Source: Branchiostoma floridae (lineage: Eukaryota > Chordata > Leptocardii > Amphioxiformes > Branchiostomatidae). Taken from it: DNA of 64,000 nucleotides. This document shows, piece after piece, positions 1-12,300 of the stretch (position 1 is its first letter; each line of letters opens with the position of its first letter). Both the position numbers and the translations under genes were made by a program. The DNA is taken from NCBI RefSeq assembly GCF_000003815.2, contig NC_049981.1, positions 16,873,781 to 16,937,780 on the forward strand, given 5' to 3'. The notes beneath the pieces were generated by a model. That model did no database searches. It had not been told where the DNA came from and saw only the letters and a program-made list of their open reading frames with translations.

Positions 1-219
1 GAAAGATTTATCAGAAACAACTTTATGGTTTTTGAAACCTCAGAATATTTCATGGACAACACAGTACTGTAGCTGTTTCCTAAACTGTTTGCAAAATAAC
101 AATTGCAAAAAAGGATTTATGGTATTGGCTGTTTTTAGACAACTATACTCTTTTAAGCTGCTGACTGTCTGATTATATGTAGAATTGTTACTAATATTTA
201 TTTGAACATGATGTACTAG

Positions 220-355
220 GTTGAGATGGAAAGAGTGGACACAGGTGAGGTGTACCTGTACAAGTGTGGCCGCTGGCTGGACAAGGGGGAGGATGACGGA
301 CAGATTGTGAGAGAGATGCCAGCTGAAGGGAAACTCATCAAGAAGCCTCTGCCAG
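220..355 (+). CDS. LOXHD1: LOXHD1 exon: C-terminal part of the first visible PLAT domain
   Basis: Opens after a TACTAG acceptor and closes at a GTCAGT donor (exit phase 1). It encodes the [18 protein letters not shown] strand that ends a PLAT domain, plus a short KKPLP linker. The N-terminal half of this domain lies before base 1, so the gene is truncated by the window edge. Confidence 0.85.
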
Positions 356-3300
356 GTCAGTCAAGATTGGTCTTTGACCAGTGATAAGTGAACCTTGCAG
401 CAAAGAAAAAGAAGAAGGATTTATCTAATAGTTGCACTTTTGGTATTATTGGGTAGACATAAAGAATAAAATTTTGCAGAAACCAACAACTTTACATTGT
501 ACTTTGATTTTGGTTTTACTAGTTGTCCTATATGATGTGGAAGTGCACACTGGAAAAAAGAGGAATGCTGGGACAAATGCCAACGTTTTTGTCTGTCTGT
601 TTGGTGAGCTGGGAGACACGGGAGAGAGGCCCCTGCTCAAGTCTAGCAACATGGACAAGTTTGAGAAAGGAAAGGTGAGACAAGGCAGTACATCCGGCAA
701 CTCACTACTTTGTTTTGTTGTGATTTGCTAAAGAAACCATTTGTCAGATATTCATCAGCTTTAGTGACATAAAATCAATGGTTTTATTGTCAGACTCTTT
801 GCTTCAGTATCAAACATGTTTTAAGTGGCTTTGTTGTAATGTTAGTAACGAAGAAGAAGGATTTTGCTAACTTTGACTGCACTTGCATATCCTAGGTTGA
901 TGAGTTCCAAGTTGAGGCTGTGACTTTGAAGAAGGTGACCAAAGTCAGGATAGGGCATGATGGGACTGGGTCAGGATCAGGGTGGTATCTGGACAAGGTG
1001 GTCATCAGGGAACATGGTAAGATGAAGTCAGAGACGATCTTCGCCTGCGACCGCTGGTTGGACAAAGGTGAAGACGATGGTCTGATTGTCAGAGAGCTTC
1101 TTCCAGAGGGGACACCTCAGCTGCTTGCAAGTGAGTTAATTCAGTATGTTCACTGTCACCTTATGGCAGAGTACTGTATTTTATAATCTTAGGCTGTAAT
1201 GACCTGTAAATTTTACATTTTATTTCAATTGGTAAGTATAAAAATTTAGTACATGAGAAACATGTGTTCTGTATTCCATTTTGTTACTATTATAATGGTT
1301 TCAACTGTGAACTCAGAGTTGCTGCAAACTATTTCTTTTGCACTATGCTGCAAATCATGAATTTGTAGAAACATGATAAAACTGACATTGTTCATCACAC
1401 ACTACTTTGAAATCACTAAAATGGCAGGGCTAAACTTTTTTGTTATTATAAGTTATTGGCAAATTTATAAAGATTTACTGTAGCAAAACAAACTGATATG
1501 TGTATACTAGATAAATGTATTTAAATGATATGTTTATACTAATAATGTACAGTATTGAAATGACAATATGGTTGTCATGGAAAATCCATTTTATATGATA
1601 TAGTTTTGAATGTAAAAATACACTACCTGATAGTGCAAGTCTGTCCTTGGTGCTGAAGTAACCATTGTTCTGATGTTTGCCTTCCAGCCACGTCCTACCA
1701 CGTCTCAGTCAAGACTGGGGACGAGCGGAATGCAGGAACAGACGCTGATGTCTTCCTCAAGATATTTGGTGCAAAAGGCGACACAGGTCTACTCAAACTC
1801 TACCAGTCTGACAACACAAGCAACAAGTTTGAGAGAGACAGAACCGACTTGTTCAAACTGGAGGCAGCAGACATTGGCAAGGTAGGCCTGTCAAACAGCA
1901 ATCCTGAAATATGATATAGAGATTTTTGCCTGCTGCATTGTCATCACATTGAGGGATATTTCATGTTAGCCAAGCAGTGAAGACATTGCCAAAAAAATTT
2001 CTCAAATGAGGCAGCCAAGCATTGGAAATGTGGCATTATCAAGAAGACGTGACCTGAGGTTTTAATGAAACCTGCACGGTTGATGATGTCATCACATTTA
2101 ATGGTGATGTCACACCCAGGCAGTGATGACATTGCCAATACTTGCCCAGGGGGTTTAATTGAAATGACATCAGAAGCATCAACTTGAGGCCGAAAATGGT
2201 GTTTTCCAGCACAATGTGTTTTGCTGATCCAGTGTCTTTGGATAGTTGTGCCTTAAAAAAAAGCTAGCTAAGGTTAGGCATACATTTGTATCATGACCCA
2301 TTTGATAGTGTCCATGCTAAAACCTATGCTGAAACCAATATTACTTTGTATAGATAAGCCAGCAGTAGTAACAAAGTTTTTTTTTAACAGATTAACCTTT
2401 CAATGTTGATTCTAGACCCAATATCATAATGTATATGCATATGCATAAAAGATTGCTTAGCAACTATGAGATGGCTCATTGGTCCCCATTTTTGGTCAAT
2501 TTCAGATTGAAAGGATCCGTATCGGTCACGACGACTCTGGCCCAGGGTCAGGATGGTTCCTTGACAAAGTTGACATCGATGTTCCGTCACGCGGCGAGCG
2601 CTACGTGTTCTCCTGCCACCGCTGGTTGGCGTCTGACGAGGGTGATGAGAAGACGGAGGTTGAGTTGTACCCAACAGAGCTCATAAAAGGGGACGTCCGT
2701 AAGTTCAGACTTGCTCGGCAAGGGGTTAGAGGTCCCTTTTGTCATGTTGATTTGTCATGCGATTTGCATTGACCAATCAGCATGTCAAAACTGACCTCAC
2801 TGTTGATTGGTCATGTGATCTGCATTGACCAACCAGGGGGTAAAAGGTCATATTTTGGCCTGTTGATAGGTCATGTGATCTGCACTGACCAGTCAGCAGA
2901 TCAAAAATGACCTTTACTTTAAGTGATTGTTATCATTGCTCATGAATCGTTAGCAATGTATTCTAGAAAATAATGATAAACGAGATGTTAATTAGCAAAC
3001 CAGCACTGACTATGTTTTCCTCTATCTGTATTCTGTCAGGTCTTGTATTCAAAAATAGTTTTCATATTTCTACTATCTATGATGATATTCATGAGTATCA
3101 GCAATGTCAAGGGATGATGTGTTGTACAATTGTCTTTCTCCTTGTATCTATATTTGAATGTCTGACTGTGGAACCTTACAAATTCTGTTTTAATTTGCAT
3201 TGAAAGGTCCGTTTGCATGAGGTCCTGCTTCCAGCTTCTGTCCATACTAACAGTCACTGCACCTTTTTCTTTACCCTGTTCACTGCCTACCCCCTCACCT

Positions 3301-6300
3301 TCCCAGCAATCTCCATAATACGGGTGGAACCAGGTAAACTTGAGCGATTATGTGATGTCAGTAGTGATGGTCAATTAGGGTGTCTCCAGGTTTTAGTGAT
3401 GCCTCTGAAAGATAGATTCTGAAATGTCCACTGTCAGATCAACAATCAAGTCCTGTCACACATTTAGGACCTCCCCATGACTGTACTTATGACCACCCTG
3501 CAGACAAAGTTGGTGCTGGGTTGGGAGTAGTCTGGAAACCTTCCTATTCCAATCCTCTGATTGCATCCAGGCAAAATATGTTTTTCCATATTTGATTTTT
3601 CAAAATTCATAGTTGACTGGTGCAGACAAATTTTAAAGACTAGTAGGCAAACTTGTTGACCAAGTTCTAACCACAGATGATATTACTGAAAACCCCAAGA
3701 GTGGTCTGGTGAAGGTCATGAGGCTATGTTCAGCACTGTGTGACAAAGATTCTAAAGAGACTTAAAGCTTAATAGTCAATCCTTTACCTTCCTATCTCAT
3801 TATGATTGTAAATTATACTGCAATTGAAGCCCTTCAAACACCCGTGACTACCATTCTAAGACTACAAACTGACAAAGATATTCGATGAAATTGGCCAAAG
3901 CTAAAGTCAAAGTCAAATTTTAAGTCAAAGTTGGCCAAAAAGCTCTGGAGACATTCATGCTAAAGACTGTAACACTTGTGTTGTCTTCCTGTAGATCTTT
4001 TTTTTCTGTATCAATAAGGCACATTCTGATTTGTTAAACTGTGCTAAATTCCATTGTTGTCATCTGTAAGATTCATTTATAATATTGTGCATTCTATTGA
4101 AACAACTTTCAATACATTGGGAATTAAAGGCCTTCAGTTGGCTACATGAATGACAGTATTAGTATTGGCCCCAAAGGCTATGTTCTGAAATGTCACATGA
4201 TTGTGATGCTATACTTACTATAGCTCAACAATGTTTTTCATAAAATGGAGATCACATTATTTTAGTAGTTCAAAATATTTATCCATAAAATCCAATGTCA
4301 ATATCTCACATGTGTCAAATGTTACTAGACTAAGTATAGAGCAAACTAGTGTGTATTTTCAACTTTTTCTGTAAGCAGACTCAGTGGATTATGTCTTGTG
4401 TATCTGTTTAAACCTAATGTCGTGAATTTCTGCAAGGATTATTATTTCGAACTTTGGGCTGTTGTATGGCTGTCTTCCATATACAGATGAGTCACTCTTT
4501 GCTTCCTCTCATTTCCAAACATTGTATATGTAGGTATTCCATATGAGGTAGACATCTACACAGGTGACATCAGAGGGGCGGGGACAGATGCAAATGTCTT
4601 CCTGCAGATCTATGGAACAAAGGGGAAGACAGAAGAGGTTCAGCTCAGGAATAGGACAGACAACTTTGAACGTGAGGCAGTTGACAAGTTTAAGGTATGC
4701 ACTCTTGATAATGGTTTAAAAACGGCACACATGAACACATTTGTACTGCCTCTCAGCTTAGCACATAGTTCTTACAAGAAAGATTACAGAAGCTGATCAC
4801 ACAGTGGTGCAGTATTGTATAATATATGTGAGGCCTAAGGGATAAAGAAATGATTACTGCCCAATATTCAAAACATGTTTGTCATACGGTATTGAAAGGA
4901 CTTGATTGTCATAGGAATGTTCATCTACTGTAAATGTTGACATGTAATGCTAGCTCACCTTTATTGGTGAGGTAACCTTCATCAGTTGTTAGAAAAGGCA
5001 TTTAGGGACATTAAGTCATTTCAAACTGCAATATTTTGAAATTGACTTATTGTTCTAGATACCCTGTTTTTTAATACAATGGATGTAAGTTACCCTGTGG
5101 ATAAAGGTGAACTAGCATTACACGTATATCCTTTTTTGTTTCCGTTCAGATTGAACAGAAGGATGTTGGACCCATCACAAAGATTAGGATTGGTCACGAC
5201 GGCACTAGCTTTGGGGCTGGCTGGTTCCTCAACAAGGTAACATAATTCTATACCATTTTTCTTTGTGAAATCGTAAATGAAACTGTCATAATGGTATACA
5301 GGAATGATTGATCATGAATTTATATTACGTGTGTTTAAATGTACAACATATTCTAGGCATGATAGTTGTCATTTTACAAGAGTCTAATCGAAAACAAAAT
5401 TATTGTTCACTTTGATATCTGGCTTGAACTTTTAATGAAACTGCAGTATTTTTTCAAATAATCATATGATTTGTAGAGCATAAGGTACCTACAGTAACTC
5501 TCAGACTAGTAAATATGGTTGCTGTAAACCTATGTAAACCTAGTCTTGTATGTCTTTTGAAGAAAACAATTCAAAGTCTTTTAACTAGTATCTTGTTTTA
5601 TATCTAGGTTGTCATTCAAAGATATCCAACAGCAGAAGAACTAAAGGAGAAAAGAAAAGCCAAGAAGAAGGGACTAAAGCGACAAAAATCTGCCTCGCCA
5701 TCCCGGAGAAAACCATCTCTCTCCCCCTCGCGCAAGAAAAAGTCTACAAAATATTCCAGCTTTTCTGACTCCGAGAGTGAAGACGAAAAATCCTCCAAGA
5801 AAAAGAAGTCTGCAAAAGGCAAGAAAAAGTCCAAGAAGTATTCCAGCTTCTCTGAGTCTGATTCAGAAAGTGAGGATGAAAAACCCTCCAAGAAGAAGAA
5901 ATCTCTCAAGGACAAAAGGAAATCCAAGAAAGACAGCTCTTCCTCTGAGAGTTCTTCTGAAGATGAAAAGAAGAAGAAAGACAAGAAGAAAGATAAGAAG
6001 AAGAAGAAAAAATCCAAGAAAGACAGCAGTAGCTCAAGTAGTGACTCAGAGAAAGAGGAGGATTGGAAGAAGAGCAATGCAGAAGTGTATCTATTTGTGG
6101 CTAATAGATGGTTTGCTAAAGACGAGGATGACAAACAGATAGTGCGAGAGTTGGTACCCACGGATGAGTCAGGAAAACCACTGGAAGGAAACATCCTTGA
6201 AGGTACAGGAACAAATTTTTATGGCCAGTTCCCATGGACTTAGATTACTTGTCTCACCACTGAGATAATTTCAGCATATCACTAGATTTTCTTCTCACTC

Positions 6301-9300
6301 ACATCACATCACTCTCTTCCTAGGGGAGTGCTTACCACAGAAAATGCAACTCCCATGCCTTCAAAACCAATGTACATGTATACTGCTATCTCTATACCCT
6401 TTTTAACAATACTCTTTGATAGTCTTCAATAGTTCAGATCCTATAAATGGCCAACACTCAGGCCTTGCATTATGCTACACCATTAAACATTGGAGATTAC
6501 TGATGCAGGTGGTTCAGCTCTTTACATTTCCATTTTTGAATGTGGCAGCTTTCAGGTACCAATCAGAATGTGAGAGCTGATGTAATATGCAATATGAACT
6601 AGAACTTTTCAATGTCTAGTATTTCTATTCAAACATATCACTTCTTGTCTTCAGAAAATGAGTATGTGGTGAGAGTGTACACCGGTGATAAGTTTGGAGC
6701 GGGGACAGACGCAAACGTTTTCCTGTCCGTTCACGGTGAGAACGGAGACACAGGAGAGCGTGAACTCAAGGACTCCGAAACCAACATGAATAAATGGGAA
6801 CGTGGAAATGTAAGTCAGATTTTTCTTCAGCGTTGGTTTTGGGAGTAGGTGCTAGTGTAAGTCAAGAGTTGCATGTACATTACTAAGGATATTAGATCAC
6901 CCATTATCATTATGATGAGCATTAAGTCTTTATCAACCAATTGATCATACAGTACTTAGTTGTTTTTGTTGTGATGAAGAAATAAATAGCTTTCAGTACG
7001 GCTGTTCTGGATTAAGATACAGTGTATAATTAATTTTTCTTGACCTTGAAATGTCTTGCCACAGGTTGACAAGTTCACCATGTCAGCCATCAACCTGGGG
7101 GAGGTGAAGAAGGTCAAAGTTCGGCATGACAACAAGGGTGGGGGGGCAGCCTGGTTCCTGGACAGAGTAGAAGTGGAAGATGTAAAGGCCAAGAAAAAGT
7201 AAGTTTGCATACTTAGATAAATAGATAACATTATAGATTTTTATCTCCACTACAGTAACTGTATTTTTAGGCAAATGTTTGGCCACTGTGACTCATCTTA
7301 TGTCGGCACTTTTAACAAACTTGTGTGAAAGAGGTATTGTCTGCCTGTACAGCTGTCTGGTACTGTGTATCCTTGACAGCATGTAGGATTGTCTGTGCTT
7401 GTAACAGCTGTGAGGTTCAAGGGCTGCAGAAACCATGTGTTGTGGGAAGGACTTCAACTTTTAACAAAACGACTGTACCATTATTCTGCAGGTACTACTT
7501 TCCATGCCAGCGCTGGTTGGCTACAGATGAGGATGATGGACAGATCGCGCGGGAGCTGGTTCCTGTGGACAAAGCTCTGTTTGACAAGACTAGGTCCCTG
7601 AAGAAGGGGAAATCTACGACAAGTCTGAGGGATGAACTGGGGCTGGAAATGATGGGTGAGCACCAATGGAGTTACTATTCATTTACAGCTTGAAAAATAC
7701 ATTCAAGAAATCTTTAAACAATAGCATAGGCCATATTGTATTGAATACTTGGCTCAATAGTTATGGGTTTGAATCTCCACCAACCAGCAAAAGTGTGTGT
7801 TGTAATGATTATAGTTATTGATAAGAGCAGGGGTAGCTTTTGTACATGATACTGCTCAATAATGCCAGGCAAAGGGCAAGCGGTTACTGCCTGAGTGTCA
7901 GACAAGCCAGTGAAGTACCATGTGAACATTGCTGAGGTGACAAACCCTCTAACCTTTATTTCAGCCCAGACAACGACGTACCATGTGAATGTGAAGACAG
8001 GAGATGTGAGAGGAGCTGGCACCGATGCCAATGTGTACATCATACTGTATGGGGAGAATGATGACACAGGTAAGATAAAAAATGTACATCAGGCCACAGC
8101 AAGTAAATTTTATGGATGACATCCTCTGCAGACTGCAAAAATAATGAGATAGGGCGAAAAAAAACAAGATGGGCAAAAAAAACAAGACGGCAAATTTTCA
8201 AAATAGACATTGTAACAAGACTTGAAGTGACAAAATATGGCATCACAGCCAACAAGTGCACCAATGTAGTTAAAGTGACACTAGTATGGTAGACTAGTAT
8301 CATTAACCATGTTGGCAACTACACTCATAGCTTCCATAGTTGTGCCACTTTTACAACTACCTATCAAGTTGCACCTCTGCAACTACAGTCAATGCTACAG
8401 AGTCTCTAGTGTCAATTCTACATTCAATGATTAGGTTACAACACAACCGTTACCCATTTTTGTCTATCCGGCCTTCCCTTAAGAAGAAAAAAATTCTTTT
8501 TTTTTTTTAAATCAGGCGAAAATTAATGAGCCTCAGATAAATTAGTAAAACCAGAGATGAATTACAGTTTACTGTACTGTTGTATCTATCTGTAGTAAGA
8601 TTGGTACAGATGCCAATGTATGCACCATACTGTGTGGGGCAAATGATGACACAGGTAAAATACCACTGTTGTACTTGTCAGTAGTAAAACCACAGATGAA
8701 TTACTACTTTTATATCTATCTGTAGTAAGACTGACACAGATGCCATTGTGCATACCAAACTGCATGATGACACAGTTAAGCCATTTTACAGCAAACTAAG
8801 GAGACACAAAGATTGTAGAGGAGCTAAAAGTTTGCAAGAAGTACAGGACGTTTACAGAAGAAATTACATTGGCATCGGTCATTTCATTCACTTTCCTATA
8901 CAATTCTCTGTTGATGAAGTTTTCATGAATCTATGATTTATAAGGCTAACTTAATATCATTGTTTTTCTCGTGCTGGTGATTTAAGGTATGTCTGTATTT
9001 TTGTCCCAGGTATCATGCAGCTTAAAACATCCAAGAACAACTCCAACAAGTTTGAGAGGAACCAGCTGGATGAGTTTACACTGGAAGCTGTGGACATCGG
9101 AGACCTGAAGAAAATCAAGTAAGCGTTACTAGGATTTGTTCTTTTATTGGTTGACAATTGTTTTGCCTTTAGAGAACCAAAATGTATTGTTACTATCCTG
9201 ATAGATAACATCCTAAAATATAGGATATCTGTATTTTCTAATGTAGGAATCTTGCAAATGGCAATTATGGTTAGACATCCATCTAATCACATGTAGATAG

Positions 9301-12300
9301 CAAGAACAAAAGTTACTCAAGTCAATGGATAGATTTTGTAAGCACACCTTTAGAAATGACAACTAAGTTTTGAATTTAGAACTTTGTCAACTATTGTCCA
9401 ATGCTATAGTCCTTGGTGTTTGATCATTCCTATTATTATCTTATGCATTATTTGTTTGTTTTTGTTTGCCAGGATTTGGCATGACAACAAGGGTGGCTTT
9501 GCTGGCTGGTTTTTAGAGAGTGTTGAAATCAACGCCCCCTCCCTGGGACAGAAGTGGTACTTCCCGTGCGGACGCTGGCTCGACAAGGGGCAAGACGATG
9601 GGAAACTTGAGCGAGAACTCTTCCCTGCCAACACTGCGACCGAGGAATACAACCCCTGTATGTCTCCATGATTTTTTAATAGCTGCATTTCTAAACAATG
9701 TCATGCTTCAACTGTCATAATTCTACTGGGTACTCTAAGACTTTCACAAGACCTGAATTAAACCTTACATACTTTGAAGTAGGTGTTTAGCTACCAATTC
9801 TCTATTGGTTTGGGTGTTAGACAGCAGGGAGAAGGCTAAAGAGACTATTGCAGCCTCTGTATTCCCCAAGGTATGTATGCACAGATCAGGTATCCTGGTA
9901 TTCAAGGCATTTTTTTAAGAGACCTTACTAACATATATATATTTTAAATGTTACATGCAGTTGTAGTGGTCTTAGAGTACCCAGCAGAGCTATGAAAGTT
10001 GAAGTTTGCAAAACATAAGCAAAACAATTTTGTTTGCAACAGAATCCATGCAAACCATTATGAATATGATAGTTGTATAGTAGTTAAATGTACAGATGAC
10101 ACAAAAACATCCATATATTTTTTTATATGATGTGGTTTTCAATACATGCAAAGTCACAGGATTTTTAATGTAAATGTTGGAATCACTTACGGTCTACAAA
10201 ATAATTGATGATTTGGTATTTTTTCATTGTTGCTGTTTTCAGGTGAGACAAGTACAGAGACAAGTTTTGATGCTGACTCAGACCCAATTACAGAAGACAT
10301 TTCAGTTGTAGATAGTGACTTTATTGCAGAAAACAGTATAGAAACTGACTCTATTATAATGGAATACATTATGGTTGTAGATTAAAGTGACAGGAGACCT
10401 TACAGTTGTACATGGTGACAATGACTGTTATGACGATTGACCAAGTAGTATACAGAGTATTAGAAATGCCTTATACTGGGTAGCATCATCATCATACTGG
10501 GTAAAAATTACCACTTTCCTTTAAACTATCATTTGAGCAGGGAGGAGCATGAAGTTTAAAACCTGCATATAGATTATGCTTTGCCTAGGCCTTCAATTTC
10601 ATTATACTGTATGCTTAACTTTTGTGATGCAAGACTTTTAAGGAATGCTTGTAAATGTGACAGTGACAGAAGCATGATCATAGCACAACTGTTCTTTCTG
10701 TTTATCTACTTGTACACCCATCATAATCTTAAACTTGAACTTTTGCATTTGGAAAATTCTTGCTGTTGTAAATCTCTGTAACGGTGTAACATACCATCAC
10801 TATCTTGTACAAACTTCTATGCTTATCTTTTTATGCTTGTGTTAAGCCATGCACTAGATTGTATTGGATATTCCATTTAAAAGACTGAGTGAAGCATCGC
10901 TCTTTTGATTTTCCTGTCACTATCCTCAAAATTTTTAAATTCAATGGCAATCACCACCAATCTTTTTTAATCCAACATAACAGAAAATTCAATGGCTGTG
11001 TTTTAAACTTTTTGAATGGAATAGCCCATTAGATTTGTTTATGCACAATGCAAAACATATTTTACACTGTGCAAGTCTCAAACACCCCTATTTGTGTGAT
11101 GGTAATGGTCATGTGTTCATCTCTGCATCTCTGATACTGGACATTCCTATTGTCTAAGTAGGGGTGAACATTGCATGTCTCTTCTTCCCTGTATGCTTCT
11201 TGCAAAGCTGATAGATTTCAGTACAATGTGAAAGGTATGTTGGTATGTATTAAAGAGAGCATTAGAAGTAGGTTTGAAATGTAGCTTCCACCTTGCAATT
11301 GCTAGATTTTTTAGGTAATTTTTTTAGGGTTTAGTTTTAGTAGACCTTGTAGAGTAACACCGAGTCAGTAGAAGCAATTGTAAATGTTAAGAGCAAAAAT
11401 GCTTCTGTATATAACTTGCAAGGATTTTGTTGTGTTTTCAAGTAAGGATGAAAGGTTTGGTGGCTTACACAATATATACCATATCTTTGAGCATGGACAC
11501 TTTCTGTAACAGTAACATTTAGCTCTAAGACAACAAGACAATTGACAGGTGTGATGTGAAAATCTGGAACAGCCCACATGTCTAGTGTTTAAATTCTTTT
11601 GGAAAAAAGTTGATTTATCACTCAAACCTGCACTCCTTGCACAAAACTGGTGACAAACTGTAGTGAAAAGAGCTCACTCAAATGTCTGATATCAACTGAG
11701 GTGGATGGCTTCTGAAATAAGTAGGGCTTGTTGTGAATTGTATGAATACAAAGTTTGCCAATACATCTTCATTTTCAAAAGTGAATATACCATGATTATT
11801 TGATATGCATTATACCTGCATTAATCTATCAGTGTTATGTTAAGTGGTCATAACAGTTGGCACCAAAATGTCGTCATTGACAGTATTCCTCATGCTGAAG
11901 GCTTTACCAGTACTTGATTGCTGTCCAAGTGCTGAAAATCCGGCTGTTCTAAAATTAGTTTTCAGGTCCTTTTTTAGTTGTTATACCATCATGGTGGTGA
12001 GTTATACCTCATATTTAATAGGTAGTCATAATGAACTTACAAGGATAGCTTTTTTTGTGGACACACTTAGCCTAGTTGTTTGTCATGTTTGTCCTAACAT
12101 AACTCATATTTGCAGATTTATTCAATCTAATGAATAGTATGTTACCAAAACAAATATAATGTGGCTTTTAAGCATTAAAAGATTTCATTAGAAAAGGAAT
12201 TTTTTTCAGGTTTTGCTAAAACTTTTTGATAATTGTGTGCGTGGCTGTCAGTTTGTATTTCTCTTATGTTGCTGTTGTTGTTTCTTTCTGCTGTCTTTTT

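Larger units (their letters stand above)
2699..4533 (+). other. LOXHD1 intron with a three-copy tandem repeat and a possible microexon
   Basis: Contains the tandem array at 2746-2917 and the candidate microexon at 3307-3333. The rest is AT-rich with no other open splice-flanked segment noticed. Confidence 0.6.

Noticed and set aside
5616-6194. Long minus-strand open frame of 192 codons rich in Phe, Ser and Leu
   Set aside because: It is the antisense shadow of the Lys/Ser/Glu-rich LOXHD1 exon.
7325-7693. Plus-strand 122-codon frame taken as one exon
   Set aside because: Only 7492-7655 is exon; the upstream part is intron before a TTCTGCAG acceptor.
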